From Actinomadura physcomitrii (GTDB taxonomy: Bacteria > Actinomycetota > Actinomycetes > Streptosporangiales > Streptosporangiaceae), in contig NZ_WBMS02000008.1 in NCBI RefSeq assembly GCF_008923205.2, positions 1 through 64,000 of the forward strand: a DNA stretch of 64,000 bases. The letters are read 5' to 3'. Position numbers and translations under genes: made by a program. Positions within the stretch are counted from its first letter, which is position 1. The number at the start of each line of letters is the position of its first letter. The notes beneath the pieces were generated by a model that was not told the origin of the DNA, did no database searches, and saw only the letters and a program-made list of their open reading frames with translations. Below are positions 58,127 to 64,000 of the stretch, one piece after another.

Positions 58127-58170
58127 CATGGTCTCGGACTGAGTAAGTCTCAGCTTGAGTTCATCTCGTT
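58127..58170. promoter_or_regulatory. Candidate operator of the NrtR-like/PurA-paralogue operon
   Basis: The region contains CTGAG-TAAGT-CTCAG (an inverted repeat with 5-base arms) directly followed by CTTGAGTTCA, so that CTCA/TGAG half-sites recur three times within about 30 bases just before the first gene. Such clustered half-sites would suit a dimeric winged-helix regulator such as the NrtR-like protein. No clear -10 can be assigned. Confidence 0.5.
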
Positions 58171-58276
58171 ATGAGAAGAACGAAATCCGGAGTGTGTCGG
58201 TATGTCCAGCCGGTTTCCCGCACATGCGCGAAGCGCCGCCTCCCACCAGGGGAGACGGCGCTCTGCGGAGCAAGCG

Positions 58277-60325
58277 TCAGCGGCGGTGGCGCCCGCCCGG
58301 GTACGGCGGCTCCTCGTGCTCGCCGTCCTCGTGGGGCTCCTGGTCGTACGGGTCCCGGGCGTGGTGGCCGGTGCCGTAGCGTCCGCCCTCGTACGGGTTG
58401 GAGCCGAACTGCCCGGCGGAGTACCGGTCGCCCGGATGCGGGCCGGATGCGAACGGGCCCGGCACCCCGGGATCGAGCGCGTACGGATCGTCCGGCTGCT
58501 CCGCCGCGTCGTCGCGCGCGTACCGTCCCCGACCGGGGCCGCCCTGCGCGCGCGCCTCCCGCTCGTAGCCTTCGGCGGGCCGGTAGGGGGCGCGCTCGTA
58601 CGGTTCGCCGGGACCCCGGCCGCTCGGCCTGCGCCCCACCGAGTACCGCCCGGTCGGGTAGGGGCTCTCCGGCGCGGGGACGTTCGGCCGAGACCCGGCC
58701 CCGTACTGGCCGGGCGCCGGCGCCGGGAACCCGCCGCCCTGCGGCGGCCCGGCGAACGACCCGTCGAACGGCGCCACCCCGGGCGGCGGCGCGTCCATCG
58801 GCGCGGCGACCGGGCGGTCGGGCGGCGGCGCGTCCAGCAGCAGCTTCATCTGGCTCTTGCGGCGGCCGTACCCGAGGTAGATCACGATGCCGGCGGCCAT
58901 CCAGACGGCGAAGTACCCCCACGTCTGCACCTTGAGGTTCAGCATCAGCCAGCCGGTCGCGAGGATCGTGGCGGCGGCGGTGACGGGCGCCGCCGGGACG
59001 CGGAACGGGCGGTGCAGGTCGGGGCGGTCGCGGCGCAGCGCGAGCACGGCCGCCGAGACGAACAGGAACGCGAACAGCGTCCCGATCACCACCATCTGCT
59101 CGAGCGTGAGCACGTTGATCGTCTGCGACATCACGACCGCCGCGCCGCCCGCGACCAGCGTCGCCCGCGACGGCACCCGGTACCGGCTCATCACGGCGAT
59201 CGGGCGGGGCAGCAGGCCGTCCCGGGACATGGAGAACACCACCCGGGTCAGGCTGATCAGCACCACCAGGATCACGGTGGTCAGCGCCAGCACCGCGCCG
59301 ATGTCGATGATCTTGCCCATGGAGTCGGCGCCGACCAGCCCGAACGCGGTGGCGAGCAGCGGCTTGGCCGGGTCGAGCCGGTCGGTGGAGACCATGCCGA
59401 CCATCGCGACGGCGACCGCGACGTACAGCACCACGGCGATCGCCAGGCTGGTCAGCATGCCGCGCGGCACCTTGCGGGGCGCGTCGTCGGTCTCCTCGGA
59501 CGCGGTCGCGATCAGGTCGAAGCCGATGTAGGCGAACGCGATCGCGGGCGCGGCGGCGAAGATCCCCCAGATGCCGAACACGCCCGGTTTGCTGCCGGTG
59601 ACCGCGCCGAGCAGCGCGTCCAGCACGGTCGTGGCGCCGTCCGGCGCGGGCTGCTCGGGCGGCACGAAGGGGGTGAGGTTGCCGGCGTGGAAGAACTTCA
59701 GCCCGGTCGCGACGACCAGCCCGATCACGATCAGCTTGGCCATCACCATGAACCACAGGCTGCGCAGGCTCAGCCGGCTGCCGGTGGCGAGCATGGTGAT
59801 CAGCAGCACCAGGATGCCGAACGCGAACAGGTCGAAGCCCTTCTCCTGCCCGATGACGCCGGCGAGCCAGGACGGGACGGGCACGGCGAAGTCGGCGAGG
59901 GCCTGGGTGGCGTACAGCGACCAGGCGCGCGCGACGACCGACGCGGCGAGCAGCAGCTCCAGCACCAGCGCCCAGCCGACCACCCACGCCCAGATCTCGC
60001 CGAACGCGACGTAGCTGAAGGAGTAGGCGCTGCCCGCCACCGGGACGATCGACGACAGTTCCGCGTAGGACAGCGCGGCGAGCAGGCAGACGCCGCCGGC
60101 GATCAGGAAGGAAATGATCACCGACGGGCCGGCGGTGGTCGCGGCCTGCTCTCCGGAGATCTTGAAAATGCCGGAGCCGATCATCACGCCGAGCCCGAGG
60201 ACGATCAGGTCCCGGGTCCGGTACACCACCCTCAGCCGGTGCCGGCCGCCGTACAGCCGGCCGGTCGCCTGCTCCACCGGCAGCCTGCGGAACATGTTGT
60301 TGCGCATGCGGACGTCCCAGGTCAT
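58277..60325 (-). CDS. APC-family amino acid permease with long disordered C-terminal tail
   Basis: A 682-residue protein. Residues ~30-475 form a cationic-amino-acid-transporter-type (CAT/YfnA-like) permease with about 12-13 helices. Family elements are GLGVMIGSGIFKISGEQAA in helix 1, AALSYAELSSIVPVAGSAYS in helix 3, AFAYIGFDLIATASEE and PRKVPRGMLTSLAIA. The last ~200 residues are a Pro/Gly/Arg/Tyr/Asp-rich low-complexity tail (repeats such as PYEGGRYGTGHHARDPYDQ), expected to be cytosolic and disordered. Typical family members end near residue 480-500, so the tail is unusual and may recruit partners. The substrate is unknown. Confidence 0.86.
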   Translation of the reverse strand: MTWDVRMRNNMFRRLPVEQATGRLYGGRHRLRVVYRTRDLIVLGLGVMIGSGIFKISGEQAATTAGPSVIISFLIAGGVCLLAALSYAELSSIVPVAGSAYSFSYVAFGEIWAWVVGWALVLELLLAASVVARAWSLYATQALADFAVPVPSWLAGVIGQEKGFDLFAFGILVLLITMLATGSRLSLRSLWFMVMAKLIVIGLVVATGLKFFHAGNLTPFVPPEQPAPDGATTVLDALLGAVTGSKPGVFGIWGIFAAAPAIAFAYIGFDLIATASEETDDAPRKVPRGMLTSLAIAVVLYVAVAVAMVGMVSTDRLDPAKPLLATAFGLVGADSMGKIIDIGAVLALTTVILVVLISLTRVVFSMSRDGLLPRPIAVMSRYRVPSRATLVAGGAAVVMSQTINVLTLEQMVVIGTLFAFLFVSAAVLALRRDRPDLHRPFRVPAAPVTAAATILATGWLMLNLKVQTWGYFAVWMAAGIVIYLGYGRRKSQMKLLLDAPPPDRPVAAPMDAPPPGVAPFDGSFAGPPQGGGFPAPAPGQYGAGSRPNVPAPESPYPTGRYSVGRRPSGRGPGEPYERAPYRPAEGYEREARAQGGPGRGRYARDDAAEQPDDPYALDPGVPGPFASGPHPGDRYSAGQFGSNPYEGGRYGTGHHARDPYDQEPHEDGEHEEPPYPGGRHRR

Positions 60326-60739
60326 AGGTATCCCCCCTGGCCCGAACCCGCGCCGCTGATCGCGAGAGACGGTGTTGTCGAAGTCCCTAAGAATTCACCA
60401 GGTATGACCATAATCGCAACGTTTTCCGGCGGATTGCTGTCGCCCGTCTGTTGTCGGATCCTGCCGAACCCCCGCCCGCCAGTATGGCGGAAGGAGCCGC
60501 AGGTGAGAGGCGGATGCCGAGTCCGTTTCTGGTGGACCGTTCCCGCCAAAAGCCGCCATTCCGAAGGAAATCTTTCGACCGCGGCGCGCCGCCGACAGGA
60601 ATCCACAACCCGGCGGCCACGGCGGCCGAGCGGCCGGGGCAGGCCGGTGCCGCGGGCGGCCGGGGTCGGCCGGTGCGGACGGTGGCGATCGGTGAAGATC
60701 GGTGACACCGTAGGGACGCCGCGTCCCACAGGAGGTTCG
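60326..60739. other. 414-base intergenic region between divergent permease and ggt genes
   Basis: This divergent region contains promoters for both neighbours and nothing coding that I trust. Near the ggt side, two GATCGGTGA words (60687-60695 and 60697-60705) repeat with a 10-base period, one helical turn apart, followed by TAGGGA at 60711-60716 as a plausible -10. The central part is moderately AT-rich for this genome, with no recognisable riboswitch. Confidence 0.55.
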
Positions 60740-62617
60740 GTGTCCCGCCCAGCACAGCGCCCCTCGCCCTCGAGAGCCCTCCGCCGCACCGCGTCCGCCG
60801 CCGCGCTCGCCGTCACCGCCGCGCTCGCCGTGCCCGCTGCCGCGTCGGCGGCCCCGCCCGCGCCCGCCGCGCCGCCCGGCCACAATCCGCCGGCCAAGCA
60901 GCCCGTCGCGACCGGCTACGGCGGCGCCGTCTCCACCGTCGACCCGGACGCGAGCCGCGCCGCGCTGGAGATCCTCAAGCGGGGCGGCAACGCGATGGAC
61001 GCCGCCGTCGCCGCGGGCGCGACCCTCGGCGTCACCGAGCCGTACGTGTCGGCGATCGGCGGCGGCGGATACATGACGTACTACAACGCCAGGACCCGCA
61101 AGGTGTACGCGCTGGACGGCCGCGAGACCGGCCCGGCGGCGATGAAGGCGGACTACTTCATCGACCCGGCGACCGGCAAGCCGCTCTCCTTCGCCGACGC
61201 CGTCACCAGCGGGCTCAGCGTGGGCGTGCCCGGCACCCTCGCCCAGTGGGACCTGGCGCTGCGCCGGTTCGGCACCCGCAAGCTGGGCGCGCTGCTGCAG
61301 CCGGCCATCAAGGTCGCCGAGCACGGGTTCGTGGTCGACCAGGAGTTCTACGACCAGACCGCGACGAACGAGGCCCGGTTCCGCGACATCTTCCCGACCC
61401 GGAAGCTGTTCCTGCCCGGCGGGAAGCCGCCCGCCGTCGGGTCGGTGTTCAAGAACCCCGACCTCGCGAACACCTACAGGCAGCTCGCCGCGCACGGCAT
61501 CGGCTGGCTCTACAAGGGCGAACTGGGCAGGGAGATCGTCCGGACCGTCACCAGGCCGCCGGTCGACCCGGAGGCGGACCGCGTGGTCCGGCCGGGCGTG
61601 CTGAAGACCGGCGACCTGGCCGCCTACAAGGCGCTGTCCAAGCAGCCGACGCACGTCTCCTACCGCGGGTACGACGTGTACGGCGAGCCGCCGTCGTCGT
61701 CCGGCGGCTCCACGGTCGGCGAGGCGCTGAACATCCTCGGCAACTTCCGCCTCGACCCGCGCGACCCCGTCACCGCGCTGCACTACTACCTGGAGGCGTC
61801 GAAGCTCGCCTACGCCGACCGCGGCGCCTACGTCGGCGACCCCGCGAAGGTGAAGGTGCCGCTGGACGAGCTGCTGTCCCAGGGGTTCGCCCGCGAGCGC
61901 GCCTGCCTGATCAAGCCGGACCAGGCCGCCGCCGCGCCCGTCGCGCCCGGCAGCCCGGACGGCCAGTACCAGCCGTGCGTCCCGCCCGGCACCCAGACGA
62001 GGGTGCTGGCCGCCGAGGGACCGCAGACGACCCACCTCGTCGTCGCGGACAAGTGGGGGAACGTCGCCTCCTACACCGTCACGATCGAGCAGTTCGGCGG
62101 CAGCGCCCTCACCGTCCCCGGCCGCGGGTTCCTGCTCAACAACGAGCTGACCGACTTCTCGTTCACTCCGTCCGCGCCCGGCGGCCTGCCCGACCCGAAC
62201 CTGCCCGGCCCGCACAAGCGGCCGCGCAGCAGCATCGCGCCGACGATCGTGCTCAAGGACGGGCTGCCGAAGCTGGCGGTCGGCACGCCCGGCGGGTCGA
62301 CGATCATCACGACCGTGCTGCAGATCCTGGTGAACCGGCTCGACCTCGGCATGGACCTGCCCACCGCGCTCGCCGCGCCGCGCGCCACCCAGCGCAACAC
62401 CCCGCAGGTCTTCGCCGAGCAGGCGTTCATCGACAAGTACGGCAAGGCGCTCGCGGCGCGCGGGCACCGGCTGGAGGTGTTCCCCGGGCCGCCGGCGGGC
62501 GTGATCGGCGCCGCCACCGGGCTGGAGTTCCTGCGGCCCGGCCTCGTCCAGGCGGTCGCCGAGCCGGTCCGGCGCGGCGGCGGCAGCGCGCTGGTCGTGC
62601 GCCCGGCCGGCCCGTGA
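60740..62617 (+). CDS. ggt: Gamma-glutamyltransferase, secreted
   Basis: A 625-residue exported Ntn-hydrolase. A signal peptide covers residues ~1-37 (AALAVTAALAVPAAASAAPP). The large subunit contains EILKRGGNAMDAAVAAGATL, IGGGGYMTYYN and GLSVGVPGTLAQWDLALRRF. The maturation site is GPQTTHLVVADKWGNVASYT, with the predicted catalytic Thr at residue 430. The small subunit contains LLNNELTDFSF, the RPRSSIAPTIVLKDG block and GTPGGSTIITTVLQILVNRL. It hydrolyses or transfers gamma-glutamyl groups from thiols such as glutathione-type conjugates outside the cell. The GTG at 60740 has GGAGG five bases upstream. Confidence 0.95.
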   Translation: MSRPAQRPSPSRALRRTASAAALAVTAALAVPAAASAAPPAPAAPPGHNPPAKQPVATGYGGAVSTVDPDASRAALEILKRGGNAMDAAVAAGATLGVTEPYVSAIGGGGYMTYYNARTRKVYALDGRETGPAAMKADYFIDPATGKPLSFADAVTSGLSVGVPGTLAQWDLALRRFGTRKLGALLQPAIKVAEHGFVVDQEFYDQTATNEARFRDIFPTRKLFLPGGKPPAVGSVFKNPDLANTYRQLAAHGIGWLYKGELGREIVRTVTRPPVDPEADRVVRPGVLKTGDLAAYKALSKQPTHVSYRGYDVYGEPPSSSGGSTVGEALNILGNFRLDPRDPVTALHYYLEASKLAYADRGAYVGDPAKVKVPLDELLSQGFARERACLIKPDQAAAAPVAPGSPDGQYQPCVPPGTQTRVLAAEGPQTTHLVVADKWGNVASYTVTIEQFGGSALTVPGRGFLLNNELTDFSFTPSAPGGLPDPNLPGPHKRPRSSIAPTIVLKDGLPKLAVGTPGGSTIITTVLQILVNRLDLGMDLPTALAAPRATQRNTPQVFAEQAFIDKYGKALAARGHRLEVFPGPPAGVIGAATGLEFLRPGLVQAVAEPVRRGGGSALVVRPAGP

Positions 62618-62653
62618 CGAGTGCGGACCGGGCGAGCGGGAAGTAGTGGTGGC

Positions 62654-63013
62654 ATGGCGCAGTCTTACGTGCAGGTGACCACCACCACCGACGCCCGGTC
62701 CGAGGCGGCCGGGCTGGCCCGGTCGGCGGTCGCCGAACGGCTCGCCGCGTGCGCCCAGCTCGTCGGCCCGATCGCGAGCACCTACTGGTGGGAGGGCAAG
62801 ATCGAGACCGCCGAGGAGTGGATGGTGGTGTTCAAGACCACCGCCGACCGCTTCGACGAGCTCGCCACCCTGATCACCGACCTGCACTCCTACGACACCC
62901 CGGAGATCATCGCGACGCCGGTGGTGGCGGGCAGCCTGGACTACCTCGCCTGGGTCGCCGAGCAGACCGAGCCGGGCGAGCGCGACGAGGCGGTGGACGA
63001 GCCGGAGGACTGA
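62654..63013 (+). CDS. cutA: CutA1 divalent-cation tolerance protein
   Basis: A 119-residue CutA1 protein with the complete family pattern: YVQVTTTTDARSEAAGLARS, AERLAACAQLVGPIASTYWW, EGKIETAEEWMVVFKTTADR and YDTPEIIATPVVAGSLDYLA. A short acidic tail follows. CutA1 forms stable trimers; copper tolerance was its original association, but its function is unsettled. The ATG at 62654 is preferred over the GTG/ATG further upstream because it begins the fold directly. It lies 36 bases after ggt and may be cotranscribed with it. Confidence 0.93.
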   Translation: MAQSYVQVTTTTDARSEAAGLARSAVAERLAACAQLVGPIASTYWWEGKIETAEEWMVVFKTTADRFDELATLITDLHSYDTPEIIATPVVAGSLDYLAWVAEQTEPGERDEAVDEPED

Positions 63014-63088
63014 GCGGCGCCCGGCCGTGCCGGACTGCTGTCGCGCCGGGCCCGTGTGAGGCATGCCATAGCCGGGTAAGTCTTCATT

Positions 63089-63094
63089 TACCGT
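63089..63094 (+). promoter_or_regulatory. -10 box of the DUF2236 gene
   Basis: TACCGT lies 7 bases before the GTG at 63102 with no ribosome-binding site between, suggesting a leaderless transcript. A TAAGTC-like AT-rich stretch precedes it. Confidence 0.5.
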
Positions 63095-63101
63095 GGCGGG
63101 C

Positions 63102-64000
63102 GTGGTTTCCTCGGCCGCGGAGAGGAAGGCGGTCGACGTGCGCGAGCAGTTCGAGGTCCGCGAGGACGGGGAGCACGAGGACACCGGCCTGTTCGGTCCG
63201 GGCTCGGTGACCTGGCGGGTGATGGGCGAGCCGGTGCTGATCGTCGGCGGGATCCGGGCGCTGCTGCTGCAGGCCCTGCACCCCCGGACGATGTGGGGCA
63301 CGGCGCAGAACTCCGAGCTGATGAACCCCGACGCCGCGTGGGCGCGGCTCGGCCGGACGGTCGAGTTCGTCCGGGTGCGCACCTACGGCACGCACGAGGA
63401 GGTCGAGCGGGGGGGCCGCCGCGTCCGCAAGCTGCACTCCAAGCTCACCGGCCTCGACCTGCGCACCGGCGAGACGTTCCCGGTGGACGACCCCGAGAAC
63501 CTGCTCTGGGTGCACATGGGCGAGGTCGACTCCTACCTCGACGTCGCGCGCCGCGCCGGTGTCCCGCTGACCGCCGCCGACGCCGACGCGTTCGTCGACG
63601 AGCAGCGCCGCGCCGCCGCGGTCGTCGGCCTCGACCCGGCGGACGTGCCCGGCTCGGTCGCCGAGATGGCGGACTACTACACGGACATGCGGCGGCGGAT
63701 CTTCGCGTGCCGGGAGGCCCGCGAGGGGCTGAAGCGGATGTTCAGCCCGGCCGTCCCGCAGCACCTGCTGCCGCTGAAGCTGGCGGCCCCGGGCGTGGCG
63801 ATGCTGGTCGTGTCGACGCTGCCGCGCTGGGCCCGCCGGATGTACGGGCTGCCGGGCCTGCCGACGTCCGACCTGGCCGCGACGCTGGCGCTCAAGGGCC
63901 TGTACCGGACGACTCATGTCGTCCCGGAGCGGTTCAGGTACTCGCCGGACGCCCAGCGGGCCAGGCGCCTCACGCGCGCGCACGAGGCGGACCCGGCCGG
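63102..64000 (+). CDS. DUF2236 / MpaB-type oxygenase family protein, 3' end beyond the window
   Basis: An open frame runs from GTG 63102 to the window end, 299 codons without a stop. The product matches the DUF2236 (latex-clearing protein/MpaB-like) family. Seen are LLLQALHPRTMWGTAQNSEL, a VRVRTYGTHEEVE segment, RKLHSKLTGLDLRTGE, NLLWVHMGEVDSYLDVARR and ADYYTDMRRRIFACREAREG. Conserved His and Arg residues in these blocks bind heme in characterised members. The reaction here is unknown. The minus-strand frame at the same place is a shadow. The C-terminal part is missing, so full length cannot be judged. Confidence 0.85.
   Translation, partial: MVSSAAERKAVDVREQFEVREDGEHEDTGLFGPGSVTWRVMGEPVLIVGGIRALLLQALHPRTMWGTAQNSELMNPDAAWARLGRTVEFVRVRTYGTHEEVERGGRRVRKLHSKLTGLDLRTGETFPVDDPENLLWVHMGEVDSYLDVARRAGVPLTAADADAFVDEQRRAAAVVGLDPADVPGSVAEMADYYTDMRRRIFACREAREGLKRMFSPAVPQHLLPLKLAAPGVAMLVVSTLPRWARRMYGLPGLPTSDLAATLALKGLYRTTHVVPERFRYSPDAQRARRLTRAHEADPA

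Noticed and set aside
60326-60480. Riboswitch in the leader of the amino acid permease
   Set aside because: No conserved core of lysine, ydaO or other amino-acid riboswitches could be matched by eye.
60451-60705. An 84-residue plus-strand ORF before ggt
   Set aside because: Low-complexity translation without ribosome site; it overlaps the promoter region of ggt.
63084-63983. Minus-strand ORF at the window end
   Set aside because: It is the shadow of the plus-strand DUF2236 gene, whose product matches a known family but has no stop within the window.

Overview
The window is high-GC DNA whose gene content points to a filamentous actinomycete, most likely a member of the Thermomonosporaceae such as Actinomadura. 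The reasons are very strong G/C codon bias, many GTG/TTG and apparently leaderless starts, a DUF222/HNH gene, an XRE/DUF397-type gene, a spore-associated SapA-like protein, a TerD-rich cluster, an LprG/P55-type pair and IdeR/DmdR-type iron boxes. The genus is inferred; no rRNA is present. Translation is standard bacterial. The only RNA genes seen are tRNA-Asn and tRNA-Met.

Layout. 1-2.2 kb: a DUF222/HNH endonuclease gene between inverted copies of a GC-rich repeat; the right copy belongs to a striking multi-branched palindrome and is followed by a tandem-repeat tract. 2.2-6.8 kb: alpha/beta hydrolase, MerR regulator, TIGR03086 protein, MocR/PdxR-like regulator, and an ABC ATPase remnant lacking its P-loop. 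6.9-10.7 kb: dnaG, a primary-type sigma factor, and a YbjQ-like protein. 10.7-13.2 kb: efeO-efeB behind an iron box. 13.2-22.4 kb: a ter cluster with a coiled-coil protein, three TerD-family proteins, a TerC-like membrane protein, and four tightly coupled enzymes (CitE-like, two PRTase-like, HAD) resembling the proposed Ter nucleoside-like metabolite module.

22.5-34.7 kb: MGH1-like glycosidase, YtxH protein, tRNA-Asn, formaldehyde dehydrogenase, a repeat/membrane protein, a MarR/oxidoreductase divergon, an HTH/DUF397 fusion relic, a possible NADAR-like protein, and a two-component system. 34.7-39.6 kb: a ferric-siderophore locus (SIP reductase, binding protein, two permeases, ATPase) around a perfectly spaced iron box. 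39.7-45.2 kb: a DHA2 exporter with its MarR regulator and tandem operators, an LprG-P55-like lipoprotein/MFS pair, and a SapA-like secreted protein. 45.3-51.3 kb: a duplicated GC-rich repeat, tRNA-Met, an enoyl-CoA hydratase, small proteins, a STAS protein, and secreted hydrolases.

51.5-54 kb: an IPNS-like oxygenase coupled to an NCS1 nucleobase-type permease. 54-58.1 kb: the most intriguing locus, a compact minus-strand operon encoding an NrtR-like Nudix/winged-helix protein, a J-domain pseudokinase, a TerY-like vWA protein and a divergent PurA (adenylosuccinate synthetase) paralogue. 58.3-64 kb: an APC transporter with a long disordered tail, gamma-glutamyltransferase, CutA, and the start of a DUF2236/MpaB-type gene that runs off the window.

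Genes that probably work together: efeOB and the siderophore locus share iron-box control; the ter genes couple TerD/TerC stress proteins to a metabolite pathway; and the Nudix-J/kinase-vWA-PurA operon looks like a regulated nucleotide-linked signalling or defence module of unknown output.
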